64,000 nt of DNA from Puniceicoccaceae bacterium Marseille-Q1082 (GCA_904424815.1 CAJGBI010000001.1:485010-549009); one strand, 5' to 3'; positions 35,114-45,594 are shown, counted from the first letter of the stretch. Numbers and translations: made by a program. Notes: generated from the sequence alone by a model not told the origin.

Positions 35114-35566
35114 CTATTGCCCGGCCGGATTTTTGTCATCTTTTTCGGGCGCGAAATATTTTACCATCACAGAATCTCCCACAGCCGCGGAGCCTTCCGA
35201 TATTTCAAACGCCGCGCAGGTGCGGTGCGTTATTCCGAGGGGCCTCAATATGGAAGTCGGCGTCATCGAGACGTCGCAACCGAAAAAAACCGCCTTGCGG
35301 TCGGGGCTCCTGAAATTCGTAACGATGTTTACTATCGCGACATTGCCGTCCTTGCGCACGATTTTGCCCAAATACACGTCTATGTCGCGCTCCGGCGGCG
35401 GGTTGAGCCTTCTCGCGCGGCGCGTGGGAGAGGGGGCGTCGAGGCCGCGCCTCATGGAAACCGCGTCCGCTGCGGGCGAGAGCGCCGCGGCGAGCGCGAA
35501 GACAAGCGCCGCCCGCGCCGTGAAAGCCGGCGCGCGCAAACTCCCGCACTTTCCGCGCAACGGCAT
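35114..35566 (-). CDS. small secreted or membrane-anchored protein of unknown function
   Basis: The 150-residue protein has a hydrophobic stretch (AALVFALAAALSPAADAV, about 19-36) that looks like a signal peptide after a basic start, followed by an Arg/Pro-rich stretch and a compact domain with DIDVYLGKIVRKDGNVAIV. I do not recognise it. It begins 1 bp after the rpoD stop on the same strand and is probably translated by the same ribosomes. The ATG at 35566 is chosen because longer starts lie inside rpoD. Confidence 0.55.
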   Translation of the reverse strand: MPLRGKCGSLRAPAFTARAALVFALAAALSPAADAVSMRRGLDAPSPTRRARRLNPPPERDIDVYLGKIVRKDGNVAIVNIVTNFRSPDRKAVFFGCDVSMTPTSILRPLGITHRTCAAFEISEGSAAVGDSVMVKYFAPEKDDKNPAGQ

Positions 35567-35567
35567 T

Positions 35568-37481
35568 TTATTTTTCTTCGCGGTTGGATTTCTTAAAGTG
35601 GTCGAACCCGGGGCCTGCGGTGTTGATTTCCGCCTCAAAGAAGCCCTGCAACTGGCGTATGCGGGTGGGGTGGCGCATCTTGCGCAGCGCTTTTGCCTCT
35701 ATCTGGCGGATGCGCTCGCGCGTGACGTTGAACTGCTTGCCGACTTCCTCGAGCGTGCGCGAATAGCCGTCCTGCAACCCGAAGCGCAAGCTCAGAACCT
35801 TGCGCTCGCGCGGGGTGAGGGATTCGAGCACGTCCATGAGCTTTTCGCGCAGGAGCGAATACGCCGTCATGTCGTAGGGATTTTCGGCGCCCTTGTCCTC
35901 GATAAAGTCTCCAAAATTCGTGTCGTCGGAGTCTCCGACGGGGCTTTGAAGCGAGATCGGCTGCTGCGCCATTTTCATTATCTGCTGCACCCTCTCGACG
36001 GGGAAGTTCATTTCGGTCGCCACTTCGTCGGGGGTGGGCTCGTGCCCGAGCTCCTGCAAGAGCTGCTTTTGCACCTGCATGACCTTGTTGAGTGTTTCGA
36101 TCATGTGGACGGGAATGCGTATCGTGCGCGCCTGGTCGGCTATCGAGCGGGTGATTGCCTGGCGTATCCACCATGTCGCGTAGGTCGAAAACTTGTAGCC
36201 GCGCTTGTACTCGAACTTTTCAACGGCCTTCATCAGGCCCATGTTGCCCTCCTGGATCAGGTCGAGGAAGTTCAGCCCGCGGTTCGTGTACTTTTTGGCT
36301 ATGGAAATCACGAGGCGCAGGTTTGCGCGCACCATTTCGGTTTTCGCCCTGTGGGCCTCGCGCATGTCAACGCGCACTTCCTTGACCAGGTTTACGAGTT
36401 CCGCGGGGTCGAGCCGGTAGGTTTTGCGGATTTCGTCGAGGCGCTTTTGGATTTGGGCGGTGTCGCCGATTCGCGTCTTTTTGCCTATCCTTTCTATTGC
36501 GCGCAGCTTGTACTGGCAGTCCTCAATCTCGCGTATGACGGGCGAGAGGCTGTCGAGAAATTCCTCGAAAATCTTGAGCTTGAATTTCAGCCCCTTTACG
36601 TAGATGTCTTTCAGTTTGGATTCGAGGTTTTTGTAGAGGGTCTGGTGGCGCTTTTTGATTGACGGATTGTCGCAGTTTTCCGCGCTGTCCCACGCTTTGG
36701 CGAGCTTTTCTTCGAGATTTTCAAGCTCCTCTATGTGCTTGGGCAGGTCTTTAAAATAGTTTTCGCGGCTGTCGACCTTTTTGTCGATTACGATTTTGTC
36801 GAACCTCTCCTCGCGGTCGAGAAGCTTTTTGGCGACGTCTATCTGGAATTTGTTTGTCAGCGACACCGAAAACAGCAGGCGGACGGCCTTGTTTTCGGCG
36901 GCTTCGATGCGCTTGGAGATAGAGACTTCCTCTTCGCGCGAGAGCAGGGGAACTTGCCCCATCTGCTTTAAGTACATTCTGACGGGATCGTCGAGCGAGT
37001 CCGACTGTAGGCTTTTTGCCTGCCTTTCCTCGCTTTCCTCTCGGCGGTGCTTGAAATTTTCTATCTCCTCGTCGGTGTCGAGTATTTCGACGTTCAGGGA
37101 CTCGAGGATGTTGCGGACGTTTTCGTATTCTTCGGGGCGGCTGAGGATTTCCGCCAGATATTTGTTGATGTCCTGGTTGGTGAGGTATCCCTTTTCCTTG
37201 GAGAGGTGTTCGAGCTGGCGGATTTTTTCGTTGAGGCGCTGCTGGTGTTCGGAGGCGAGCGCCGCCGCCTTTTTGGATTTTTTGTTTTCGGCGGGCTTTT
37301 TTTCCGGCGCGGGGGCAGTCGCGCCCACCTTTATAACCACGGCGCCCGGGGAGGGCTTCTTGCCGATCTTCTGCTTTACAACCGTTTTTACCGAAGTCTT
37401 TTTGGCGGATTTTTTCGCGGGTTTGGATTTCGCGGATTTTGAGGTTGTCGTTTTGCTGTTGGTGGTTTTTTTGGTTGCCAT
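35568..37481 (-). CDS. rpoD: RNA polymerase primary sigma factor (sigma-70)
   Basis: The 637-residue primary sigma factor has region 1.2 ([21 protein letters not shown]), a large non-conserved insert, region 2 ([21 protein letters not shown], then [15 protein letters not shown]), region 3 and region 4 ([31 protein letters not shown]). The first 70 residues form a Lys/Ala/Ser/Thr-rich basic tail unlike region 1.1 of E. coli, followed by a helical segment. It lies directly after dnaG, the conserved macromolecular-synthesis operon order (without rpsU here). Confidence 0.95.
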   Translation of the reverse strand: MATKKTTNSKTTTSKSAKSKPAKKSAKKTSVKTVVKQKIGKKPSPGAVVIKVGATAPAPEKKPAENKKSKKAAALASEHQQRLNEKIRQLEHLSKEKGYLTNQDINKYLAEILSRPEEYENVRNILESLNVEILDTDEEIENFKHRREESEERQAKSLQSDSLDDPVRMYLKQMGQVPLLSREEEVSISKRIEAAENKAVRLLFSVSLTNKFQIDVAKKLLDREERFDKIVIDKKVDSRENYFKDLPKHIEELENLEEKLAKAWDSAENCDNPSIKKRHQTLYKNLESKLKDIYVKGLKFKLKIFEEFLDSLSPVIREIEDCQYKLRAIERIGKKTRIGDTAQIQKRLDEIRKTYRLDPAELVNLVKEVRVDMREAHRAKTEMVRANLRLVISIAKKYTNRGLNFLDLIQEGNMGLMKAVEKFEYKRGYKFSTYATWWIRQAITRSIADQARTIRIPVHMIETLNKVMQVQKQLLQELGHEPTPDEVATEMNFPVERVQQIMKMAQQPISLQSPVGDSDDTNFGDFIEDKGAENPYDMTAYSLLREKLMDVLESLTPRERKVLSLRFGLQDGYSRTLEEVGKQFNVTRERIRQIEAKALRKMRHPTRIRQLQGFFEAEINTAGPGFDHFKKSNREEK

Positions 37482-37510
37482 GTTGTCTCGAAGAAATTGT
37501 TGTGCGGTTT

Positions 37511-39349
37511 TCAGGCGAGCTCTATTCTCGCGGGCGGGGTTGCGGAGAGCTTTCTCAGGGCGCTTATGCGCTTGAGAATTTCAAATTTCTCGGCCGAATC
37601 ATTATTATCGGCAAGAACCAATTGCGCGTTAAGGGCTTCGATTTCCCTTTTTATGAAATTGTGGTATATTTTCGCGATGCATTCGTTCGCCACTTTTGCG
37701 GGGTTGTCGATATCGGAGCTTTTTTCCGACAATATCTTGTATATGATGTTTTTCTCTTCGGGGTTTTCAAAATATGTCTCTATGTCGGAAACGGAGAAGC
37801 CGATGCCCTCGCGGTACAGCGCGAGGATCTTTTTAAGAACCGCAGCGGGCAGCGAAGCTTCTTCGATCCATGCGTCTTGCAGAATGTCGGCCATTCCCTG
37901 CGCGACGCCGTCGTTGTAAAGGCAGATCATTAAGGAATCATAAACCGCGTTTGTCAACATCGCAGACGAATCTTTTTTGGGCGGGTTTTCCGCGGGGGAA
38001 GCGCCCGGGGCGGCGGGGGACTTGCGCGCCCTATAATCTTCCGCCACCGACGGGTAGTCGAGCACGAGGGCGTTGGAGATTTCCCTCAAATAGTCGTCGC
38101 GCAGCACGCGGGAGGCGGCGTTGTCGACGATCTCAAAGAGCTGCAGCATGGCGGCGCGCTTGTCGGAGGCCGTCGGATTGGGCGTGTCGGCGAGAATCGA
38201 CCGCGCCGCGAAGGAAAGGGCGGTTTGCAGCCTGTTGCCGACGAGCTCCGCCATCGCATCTGTCCCGAACTTTTTTATAAAGCTGTCGGGGTCCTCACCG
38301 TCGGGCAGGGGGGCGACGAACGGCTCGATGTCGGCCTTTATGCATATCGGTATCACCCTGAGCGCGGCGTGCCTTCCCGCGGCGTCCCCGTCGAAGAGCA
38401 GGATGGCCTTGTTCGCGAATCTCCTTATCAGCGCGAAGTGCTCCGCGCCCGCCGCCGTGCCCTGGGTAGCAACGGTGTTTTTGAATCCCGCGCAGAACAT
38501 CCTTATCGCGTCGAGCTGCCCCTCTACCACTATGCACGAGTTTTTCTCGCGGATGGCGGACTTGGCCTTGTCGAGGTTGAAGACCACGGCGTTTTTCTTG
38601 AAGATTTCGGTCTCGCGGGAATTGACGTACTTGCCCTCTTCGGACGGAATGTCGGGGGTGAAGCGCGTCTTGCGGGCGGTGAAGGCGATTACGCGCCCCT
38701 GGATGTCGGAGATGGGTATCATCATGCGCGCGCGGAAGCGGGCGTAATAGTCGCGCAGGCGCTCGCCCGGCCTGCCGTAGAATATGCCGCTGGCCAGTAT
38801 CGCCTCCGGAGAGTAGCCCTTTTGGGCGAGAATTTTTTTGAGCGGGTCGGAGGAGGGCGGGGCGTAGCCTATGCGCAGGGTTTTGGCGTCCTCCAATGAA
38901 AAACCGCGCTCGTTTGTCCAATAGCTACGGATTTCCGCCGCCTGTTCGCCGCCGGCGAAGAAATTTTCGGCGTACCAGGCGGCGGCGTCCTCGTGGATGT
39001 CGTAAATCTGTTTGCGCAGGCTCGCCGACGCCCCGTCGGATTTCCCGCCCGCCTCGTATTCGAGCTTTACGTTGAACTTGTTCGCCAGAAACTCCACCGC
39101 CTCCGAAAAGGAGAGGTTTTCCTTCATTCTTATGAAGCTGATTATATCCCCGCCTTGCGACGTAGAAAAGCAATAATAGTAGTTTTTGTCGGGGTGGACG
39201 AAAAACGAGGGGGTCTTTTCGGCGGTGAACGGGCTCAGCCCCTTGTAGGACGATCCGCTCTTTTTGAGGGACACGTACGCCGAGACGACGTCGTAAATGT
39301 TTACGCGCGCCTTGAGCTCTTCGATGCTTGAGGCTTTTATCTTCGGCAT
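37511..39349 (-). CDS. dnaG: DNA primase, degenerate zinc ribbon
   Basis: The 612-residue primase has the N-terminal CHC2-type domain, the TOPRIM core (VVEGQLDAI and LLFDGDAAG) and a C-terminal helicase-interaction region. In the zinc ribbon, three of four ligands are gone: the Cys-Pro-Phe-His pair is Ser39-Pro-Phe-Thr42, and of Cys-x-x-Cys only Cys60 remains with Thr63. The surrounding [10 protein letters not shown] and GGDIISF are conserved, so the fold is probably kept without zinc. This may be a lineage trait. It starts 3 bp after the TPR lipoprotein gene and precedes rpoD. Confidence 0.95.
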   Translation of the reverse strand: MPKIKASSIEELKARVNIYDVVSAYVSLKKSGSSYKGLSPFTAEKTPSFFVHPDKNYYYCFSTSQGGDIISFIRMKENLSFSEAVEFLANKFNVKLEYEAGGKSDGASASLRKQIYDIHEDAAAWYAENFFAGGEQAAEIRSYWTNERGFSLEDAKTLRIGYAPPSSDPLKKILAQKGYSPEAILASGIFYGRPGERLRDYYARFRARMMIPISDIQGRVIAFTARKTRFTPDIPSEEGKYVNSRETEIFKKNAVVFNLDKAKSAIREKNSCIVVEGQLDAIRMFCAGFKNTVATQGTAAGAEHFALIRRFANKAILLFDGDAAGRHAALRVIPICIKADIEPFVAPLPDGEDPDSFIKKFGTDAMAELVGNRLQTALSFAARSILADTPNPTASDKRAAMLQLFEIVDNAASRVLRDDYLREISNALVLDYPSVAEDYRARKSPAAPGASPAENPPKKDSSAMLTNAVYDSLMICLYNDGVAQGMADILQDAWIEEASLPAAVLKKILALYREGIGFSVSDIETYFENPEEKNIIYKILSEKSSDIDNPAKVANECIAKIYHNFIKREIEALNAQLVLADNNDSAEKFEILKRISALRKLSATPPARIELA

Positions 39350-39352
39350 CTC

Positions 39353-40876
39353 TTATTTTTTGCCCGCCGCGACGTATTCCTCAAACTCCTCGGACACTTC
39401 ATTGTAGAGCGGGTGCTCTTTGGGGGTGCCGTTGAGAAAGGCGTTGTAGAAATATTTTGCGTTGGGCCTGTCGCCGATGAGCTTGTAGGTGCGCGCCAGC
39501 CCCAGCATTATCTCGGAATTGTTGGGGAATTTCCTGTTCGCGCGGTAGAGGGTGTTGAGGAACTGTTCGTTGTTTTGCACGCCGCTTGCCGTGCGTATGT
39601 ATAGGAGCGTCGAGTTTATGTCGTCGGGGCTGCGCACATACGCTTCGCGCGCAGCCATGTGGGAGTCGAACGCGCGGCCCTCGGCGTCGTAGGCGAGGGC
39701 GAGGGCGCGCCACGCCGCGGCGGAGTTCCTGTCTTCCGCCACTGCGAGGTTTCCGGCTTTCGACGCCTCCGCGGGCTTCTTTTCGGCGATGAGCGCGTAG
39801 GTTTTTTCTATGAGCTCTTCGACGGGGGACTTCTTTTTTTCGCCTTTGGCTTTCGGAGCCTCGTCTTTGAGCCCGGCGCCTTCCGCTTTTGGGGCTTGAA
39901 CCGCAAAATCCTTCGGCCCTGCCGCGGGATTTCCGGAGCTTTCCGATTCCTTTTTTGCCTTTTCCGCAGCCTCTTCGGCGGCTTTCTTCTCTTCGGCGAG
40001 CCTCTTTTCCTCTTCGGCTTTTTTTGCCTCTTCCGCCTTTTTGAGCTCCGCGGCTTTCAGGGCGTCCTCCGCCTCTTTCAGCTTGCGCCTGAATTCCGCG
40101 AGCTGCCCGTGCAGTTGCGGGTATTTTTCCTTCACGAATCCGGGGGAGATTTTATCGAGCTCCGCCACCGCGCCTTCGAGGGCGGCGGTTTCCCTCTGCG
40201 CCAGATAGACGGCGACCAGCCCTTTGAGGATGTCCGCGCGCGTCTGCCTGTTTTCCTCGGAAGTTGCGGCGAGGGCGGCTTCGAGCCACCGGCGGCCCTG
40301 TACGGCGTTGCCTACCTTCAAAAACAGATTTCCGATGTCGCAGGCTTCGCGCGTGTCGGGGTTGCGCTCCGACTTCTTAACCCCTTCCAGATAGGCGTTG
40401 AGGGCGTCCTGGTATTTCGACATCTTTTCATGGCACTTCGAGAGAGATTTCCACGCTATCATGTCGCGGGGCTTGAGTTTCAAATATTTTTCGTAGGCGC
40501 GCGCCGCAGACTGGAACTGGCCGGCTTGCTCGTATGTTTTTGCGGCGTTTGCGAGCATCTGCGCGCTTCCGCCCGAGACGTCTGAGGCCTTTTCGAAAAA
40601 TATGGCGGCCTCCGCGCCCCTCCCGAGCTGCGCGTATGAGTATGCGAGCGCCTCGCAGAGAGCCGCGCTGTCGCCGCGGCTGCGGGAGGTTTCCTCGAGG
40701 AGCTCGGCGGCCTTTGCGTAGTCGCCCTCAAACATCATGACTTGGGCGCGCTTTACCGAAATTTCGACGGCTTTTTTGTTTTCCGCCGCCAGCTGCTCCG
40801 GAGTTTTCTCGCCGCATCCGGCGAAGAGGCACGCGAGAGCGGCGGCCGCCGACAGGCGTTTAAAAATAAACTTCAT
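39353..40876 (-). CDS. TPR-repeat lipoprotein
   Basis: The 507-residue protein starts with a lipoprotein signal (LSAAAALACLFAGC, lipobox Leu-Phe-Ala-Gly-Cys). It then has tetratricopeptide repeats (about 35-250), a long Lys/Glu/Ala coiled stretch (KAEEAKKAEEEKRLAEEKK region, about 265-310) and further TPRs at the C-terminus (YVRSPDDINSTLLYI). It is anchored to a membrane and probably scaffolds envelope complexes; the partner is unknown. It heads the dnaG-rpoD operon, with 3 bp to dnaG. An ATG 9 bp upstream (40885) is an alternative start. Confidence 0.75.
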   Translation of the reverse strand: MKFIFKRLSAAAALACLFAGCGEKTPEQLAAENKKAVEISVKRAQVMMFEGDYAKAAELLEETSRSRGDSAALCEALAYSYAQLGRGAEAAIFFEKASDVSGGSAQMLANAAKTYEQAGQFQSAARAYEKYLKLKPRDMIAWKSLSKCHEKMSKYQDALNAYLEGVKKSERNPDTREACDIGNLFLKVGNAVQGRRWLEAALAATSEENRQTRADILKGLVAVYLAQRETAALEGAVAELDKISPGFVKEKYPQLHGQLAEFRRKLKEAEDALKAAELKKAEEAKKAEEEKRLAEEKKAAEEAAEKAKKESESSGNPAAGPKDFAVQAPKAEGAGLKDEAPKAKGEKKKSPVEELIEKTYALIAEKKPAEASKAGNLAVAEDRNSAAAWRALALAYDAEGRAFDSHMAAREAYVRSPDDINSTLLYIRTASGVQNNEQFLNTLYRANRKFPNNSEIMLGLARTYKLIGDRPNAKYFYNAFLNGTPKEHPLYNEVSEEFEEYVAAGKK

Positions 40877-40961
40877 TGCTTGCATAATCGAAATTTTTGC
40901 GCTCTAATTCACAAAATTTTTACCTTTGCCCGCCGCCTGCGGGATTCCCATTTCTTTTATC

Positions 40962-42020
40962 ATGTTCAATATTTCCATTAAAAAAGCCCTATTGCAAACG
41001 TTTTTTGCGGCGTTTGCGATTATGCCGCCCATGCCCGCTTCCGCCGCGCCGGACGCGGCGGATCCCGAAGACGCCTGCGAAATCTTTGAAGTCCGCGTTC
41101 CGGAATTTTCGCCTATAGCCTACGCGCGGGCGACGGCCTCCCTCTTCCGCGCCTACGAAAAATCCTCCGGCGAGCCGATAAAAAAGGGGAGCAAGGGAAG
41201 GGTTGGAATCAAGGTCTACACCAATTCCGGCCCGGGGCTGTGCACGCCGACGGAGCTTGTGGACGCCGTAATCGACCAGCTCGTCCGCCGCGGATACGAC
41301 AAGAAGGACATCACCATTGTGGACATGTCGCGCAGAAAGCTCCGCGACTGCGGGTATCTGCCGAAGCGCTCCCGGCTAAAAGCGGGAATGGCGGACGACT
41401 ACAAGGGCGTCCCCGTCGCCGACATCGAGAGCGGAAAGTTTTTCGACGCGCGCTGGTATTACGACAATCCGCTCTCGCCGAAGAGCGTCAGGGGGGAAGC
41501 CTCCAACGACATCTACAACCCCGAACTGCGCAAGAGCTACCTGCCCGTCCCGCTCTTTCTGTCGGTGGATTTTTGGATAAACCTGCCGATGGTCACCGAC
41601 ATGGAGGGGCTCGGGGTATGCGCCGCGCTCGGGAACGCGAGCATCTGGAACATGTCAAACAACGAGAGGTTCCTGAAATCGCCCGCCAACGCGTCGATGG
41701 CGGCAGCCGAAGTATGCTCCATTCCGGAGCTCAAAGACAGCAACCTGTTTACGATTCTCACGCTCGAAAAGGGGCAGTTTGTGGGAGGGGCGATATTCAA
41801 CTCCCGCTGCACCTTTTCTGAAAACGCGATTCTCATGAGCCGCAATCCGGTCGTTCTCGACTACGTTGCATGGGAGCTCATAAACAAGTACAGGGCGGCG
41901 GACAAATTCGACAAGATCGAGCCCATGCCCGCGCTTCTCAACTACTGCAAGGAGCTCAAAATAGGCGACTGGGACCCCCGCGCGGCGCGCCGCGTGCTGA
42001 TCCCGTTCCGCTCCCGCTAA
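40962..42020 (+). CDS. secreted DUF362-family protein
   Basis: The 352-residue protein has a signal peptide (basic start MFNISIKKALLQTFFAAFA ending near Ala-Ser-Ala-Ala) and the DUF362 pattern: GRVGIKVYTNSGPG, TPTELVDAVIDQLVRRGY and FLSVDFWINLPMVTDM. DUF362 domains are often linked to ferredoxins, but no iron-sulfur cysteine cluster is seen here. Function unknown. The ATG at 40962 is chosen to place the signal peptide at the N-terminus. The Nudix gene follows after 12 bp. Confidence 0.7.
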   Translation: MFNISIKKALLQTFFAAFAIMPPMPASAAPDAADPEDACEIFEVRVPEFSPIAYARATASLFRAYEKSSGEPIKKGSKGRVGIKVYTNSGPGLCTPTELVDAVIDQLVRRGYDKKDITIVDMSRRKLRDCGYLPKRSRLKAGMADDYKGVPVADIESGKFFDARWYYDNPLSPKSVRGEASNDIYNPELRKSYLPVPLFLSVDFWINLPMVTDMEGLGVCAALGNASIWNMSNNERFLKSPANASMAAAEVCSIPELKDSNLFTILTLEKGQFVGGAIFNSRCTFSENAILMSRNPVVLDYVAWELINKYRAADKFDKIEPMPALLNYCKELKIGDWDPRAARRVLIPFRSR

Positions 42021-42032
42021 CCGCGCACGCCG

Positions 42033-42584
42033 ATGCCCGACGACATTTTCGACATAGTGGACGAAAACGACCGCGTTGTCGGCTCCGCGCCGCGCTCGGA
42101 AGTCCACGCGAAGGGGCTTTTGCACCGCTCGGCGCACGTGCTGATTTTCTCTGACTCGGGCGGAGGGCGGAAAATCCTGCTGCAAAAGCGGTCGAAATTC
42201 AAAGATTCCCACCCCGGAATCTACACGACATCGTGCTCCGGCCACGTCGATTCCGGCGAGACGTACGACGAGGGCGCCGTTCGGGAAATGCGCGAGGAAA
42301 CGGGTGTCCGCGTCTCGCCCTCCGACCTTTTGAAAATAGGGAAAATTCGCGCTTGCCGAGATACCGGCAATGAATTTTCCTATGTCTACGAGCTGAAAAT
42401 CCCCGAGTCCGCGCCGCTGAAATTCCCGCCCGAAGAAGTGGAGTCGCTCGATTGGGTGTATGTTGCGGATTTCGAAAAATCCCTTTCTGGGCACCCCGAA
42501 AAATTTACGCCGGCTTTCGCCCGCGTGTACGAATTTTACAAGGAGCGCGCCGGCGGCGCGCGGCAAAATCAAAAATCCAAATGA
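42033..42584 (+). CDS. Nudix hydrolase
   Basis: The 183-residue protein has a complete Nudix box, GHVDSGETYDEGAVREMREETGV, at about residues 70-92 in two overlapping pieces, with the metal-binding Glu pair. N-terminal FDIVDENDRVVGSAPRSEVHA resembles the isopentenyl-diphosphate isomerase-like / YfcD group. Substrate unknown. The stop overlaps the gltX ATG (ATGA). Confidence 0.85.
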   Translation: MPDDIFDIVDENDRVVGSAPRSEVHAKGLLHRSAHVLIFSDSGGGRKILLQKRSKFKDSHPGIYTTSCSGHVDSGETYDEGAVREMREETGVRVSPSDLLKIGKIRACRDTGNEFSYVYELKIPESAPLKFPPEEVESLDWVYVADFEKSLSGHPEKFTPAFARVYEFYKERAGGARQNQKSK

Positions 42585-43897
42585 GCAAGACAAGAGTCAG
42601 ATTCGCACCGAGCCCGACGGGCTTCTTCCACATCGGCAGCGCGAGAACCGCGCTATTTAACTGGCTGTACGCGCGCCACACGGGCGGAACATTCGTCCTC
42701 AGAATAGAGGACACCGACAGGGAGCGCAACAACGAGGAGTATCTGAACGTCATAAAGGACGGCATGAAGTGGCTCGGGCTCGACTGGGACGAGGGTCCGG
42801 ACGTCGGGGGAAACTACGGCCCCTACTTCCAAAGCGAGCGCGACGACATCTACAAAAAGTTTCTCGAAATCCTCCGTCAAAAGGGCAGGGCGTACGACAA
42901 GGACGGCGCGGTGTTCTTCAAGGTTTCCGGCCGGAAGCAGGTTCTGCACGACGCCGTCTACGGCGACGTCGAGCGGCTCGAGGAAAAGGACTTTCCGATT
43001 TTCCGCTCAAACGGAACTCCGGTTTTCCACTTCGTAAACGTCGTGGACGACATCTGCATGGAAATCACGAACGTCATACGCGGGCAGGACCACCTCACGA
43101 ACACCAACAAGCACATAGAGCTCTTCAAGGCGTTCGACGCCCCCCTTCCGCAATTCGCCCACATTCCGCTGATTCTCAAGACGGACGGGCACGGCAAAAT
43201 GAGCAAGCGCGACAGGGGCGCGCTCATAGAGGAGTACCGGCAGAAAAACTTCCTGCCCGACGCCGTGCGCAACTATCTCTGCCTGCTCGGCTGGAATCCC
43301 AAAAACGACAGGGAGATAATGGACATTTCCGAAATCGTCGAGCTGTTCGACTTCCCGGGAATCGTGAAGAGCAACGCGCGCTTCGACGAGCGCAAAATGG
43401 CGCATTTCAACACCGAGCACATACGCGCCCTGCCGCCGGAAAAATTCGCGGAGCTCGCAAGGGCGGCGATAAAGTCGGAGTCCGACATAGACGTCGGCTC
43501 CGACGGCGGGTATATCGCGAAGGTTTTCGCCCTCTGCCAGCCCAAGGCGGCGAACATGGAGAGCTTCCCGTCGATGGTGCGCTTTTTCTTCTCCGACGAA
43601 TTTCCGTACGACGCCGCCGCGAGGGAGAAGGTTTTCAGGAAGGGCGACCCGCTCGCGCGCCTCGCGGAGCTCAACGAGATTCTTCCCGCCGTCGAAGATT
43701 TTTCGCGCGACGCCATATACGCCGCCATAGCCGACGCCGCGGCAAAGAGGGGGCTGAAAACCACCGAGTATTTTCCGATACTGCGCTATGCGGTCTCCGG
43801 CATGGCGGGCGGCCCCGACCTCATGCCCGCGCTCGAAACGCTCGGCAAAGACCGCGTGCTGAAAAGAATAGCCTCCGTGCCGCAGGCCGCCGAGTAG
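42581..43897 (+). CDS. gltX: glutamyl-tRNA synthetase
   Basis: Charges tRNA-Glu. The 438-residue class I enzyme has the HIGH-like motif FHIGSARTALFNWLYARH near residue 15, LRIEDTDRER, and the KMSKR motif in GKMSKRDRG. It is about 30 residues shorter than E. coli GltX; the zinc-knuckle cysteines that normally follow the first motif's Tyr are missing (RAYDKDGAVFFKV instead), as in other zinc-free GltX. The anticodon-binding C-terminal half is present. No gatCAB or glnS is visible, so whether it also charges tRNA-Gln cannot be judged. It is coupled to the Nudix gene. Confidence 0.93.
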   Translation: MSKTRVRFAPSPTGFFHIGSARTALFNWLYARHTGGTFVLRIEDTDRERNNEEYLNVIKDGMKWLGLDWDEGPDVGGNYGPYFQSERDDIYKKFLEILRQKGRAYDKDGAVFFKVSGRKQVLHDAVYGDVERLEEKDFPIFRSNGTPVFHFVNVVDDICMEITNVIRGQDHLTNTNKHIELFKAFDAPLPQFAHIPLILKTDGHGKMSKRDRGALIEEYRQKNFLPDAVRNYLCLLGWNPKNDREIMDISEIVELFDFPGIVKSNARFDERKMAHFNTEHIRALPPEKFAELARAAIKSESDIDVGSDGGYIAKVFALCQPKAANMESFPSMVRFFFSDEFPYDAAAREKVFRKGDPLARLAELNEILPAVEDFSRDAIYAAIADAAAKRGLKTTEYFPILRYAVSGMAGGPDLMPALETLGKDRVLKRIASVPQAAE

Positions 43898-44000
43898 CCG
43901 CTCATCGGAATTTTCCGGCGCGAATAACGGCTTGCATTCGCCGCGGGATTTCCGAAAATTATCACGAATTCGACTGGGGAAGATTCGCGCGCACAACGCC

Positions 44001-45545
44001 ATGGAATTTGACGCATACGATTGGAACTCCATAATATTGGGATTGCTGGCAACATGCCTCTTTGCCGAGTGCATAATATTGCTCGTGCGCGTCAATTCCC
44101 TGAAAAATTCCTCGCTCGCCGAAGCCGAGAAAATCCGCACAGACGAAAAGCTCAAATATGAAAAAAAGGGCAACGAGCTCGAAATGCTCTACAAGGAGCG
44201 CGAAATAGAGCTCAAGAGCGAATACGAGGATCTTCTCTCGATGGCGAAGGCCGCCAAGCGCGAGCAGGACGAAAAGCTCTCCGAGCTCGACGCGCGCATA
44301 CGCGACGCGAAATTCGCCTCCGAGCGCGCCGAGGCCGAATACGCGCGCTTTTCCGCCGTGCGCGAAGAGTATCGCAATTCCGCCCGCCAGTACGCCGAGA
44401 AGCTCGCGGGGCTCGCAAACCTCGACGTCGAACAGATGCGCGAGGAGGCCAAGCGCGAAGTGCGCAAAAAGTGCATGGAGGATTTGTCGCTCTACAAGTC
44501 GGAGGTGCTCGAAAAATCCAAGCGCGAAATCGACGCCAGGGCGCAGCGGATACTCGTGGACTCGATGCAGCGCATGGTCTCCCAGCTTCCGCAGTCCGCA
44601 ACGGTCTCGATGGTGAAAATTCCCGACGAGGCCATGAAGGGGCGCATAATAGGCAAGGAGGGGCGCAACATCAGGGTGTTCGAGTCGGAGACCGGAACCA
44701 CCCTCGTGATAGACGAAACCCCCGAATACGTGTTCGTATCCTCCTTCAACCCTACGCGCCGAGAGATCGCAAAAACCGCGCTCGAGGCGCTCGTCGCCGA
44801 CGGCAGGATAAACCCCGCCACGATAGAGCAGGCGGTCGCCAACGCCCGCGGCGAAATAGAGGGGAAGACTTTTTCATACGGCGCGGAGGCCGTGGAGTCG
44901 CTGGGGCTGGCGCGCGTCGATCCGGAGATAGTGTCGCTTTTGGGCAGGCTCAATTTCCACTTGTCGCTCAACCAGAACACCCTCGAACATTCCGTTGAAA
45001 CGGCGCGCATAGCGGGCATGATAGCCGCCGAAATAAACTGCGACCCCGCGACCGCAAAGAGGGCGGGGCTCTTCCACGACATAGGAAAGGCCGTCTCCGA
45101 CCAAAATCTCTCCCATGCGCGCGCCGGAGCCGCCGCCCTCCTGAAATGCGGAGAGAGCGAAACCGTCGCCAACGCGGTGGAGGCGCACCATTCGGAGGTA
45201 GAGGCAAAAAGCGTGTACGCGCTGATAGTCCAGGCGGCGGACGCCCTTTCCGCCACGCGGCGCGGGGCGAGAATGGAGGCGATGGAGGGCTACATAAAGC
45301 GCGTGCAGTCGCTCGAAGGGATAGCGCTGTCGTTCGAGGGGGTCTCAAACGCCTACGTTATACAGGCGGGCAGGGAGTTGCGCGTAATGGTCTCCCCCGA
45401 CGCCGTGAGCGACATCGAGGCGTACGAAATTTCCAAAAAGATACGGGAGAAAATCGAACGGAGCGTGGACGGAGCCTTTCCGGTAAAAATCACTCTCGTG
45501 CGCGAGCGCAGGTATGTTGAGTTTTCGGGCGATCGGCCCGACTGA
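44001..45545 (+). CDS. rny: ribonuclease Y
   Basis: Membrane-anchored endoribonuclease that starts mRNA decay. The 514-residue protein has a single N-terminal membrane helix (SIILGLLATCLFAECIILLV), a long coiled coil (about 40-190), a KH domain (GRIIGKEGRNIRVFESETG) and an HD domain with GLFHDIGKAVSD. The usual RNase Y layout. An upstream in-frame start at 43932 would add 23 residues before the membrane helix; the ATG at 44001 is preferred. A terminator follows. Confidence 0.94.
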   Translation: MEFDAYDWNSIILGLLATCLFAECIILLVRVNSLKNSSLAEAEKIRTDEKLKYEKKGNELEMLYKEREIELKSEYEDLLSMAKAAKREQDEKLSELDARIRDAKFASERAEAEYARFSAVREEYRNSARQYAEKLAGLANLDVEQMREEAKREVRKKCMEDLSLYKSEVLEKSKREIDARAQRILVDSMQRMVSQLPQSATVSMVKIPDEAMKGRIIGKEGRNIRVFESETGTTLVIDETPEYVFVSSFNPTRREIAKTALEALVADGRINPATIEQAVANARGEIEGKTFSYGAEAVESLGLARVDPEIVSLLGRLNFHLSLNQNTLEHSVETARIAGMIAAEINCDPATAKRAGLFHDIGKAVSDQNLSHARAGAAALLKCGESETVANAVEAHHSEVEAKSVYALIVQAADALSATRRGARMEAMEGYIKRVQSLEGIALSFEGVSNAYVIQAGRELRVMVSPDAVSDIEAYEISKKIREKIERSVDGAFPVKITLVRERRYVEFSGDRPD

Positions 45546-45553
45546 CGCGCGGT

Positions 45554-45578
45554 GGCGGAGGATTCCGCCGTTTTTTTT
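45554..45578 (+). terminator. rho-independent terminator after rny
   Basis: GGCGGA-ggat-TCCGCC at 45554-45569 is followed by G and eight T. It sits only 17 bp before the next gene, so that gene may be served by its own promoter or by read-through. Confidence 0.8.
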
Positions 45579-45594
45579 CACTATGAAAGGAAAT

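Noticed and set aside
35067-36662. 531-codon plus-strand frame opposite rpoD and its downstream gene
   Set aside because: Antisense shadow of a certain sigma-70 gene; no domain.
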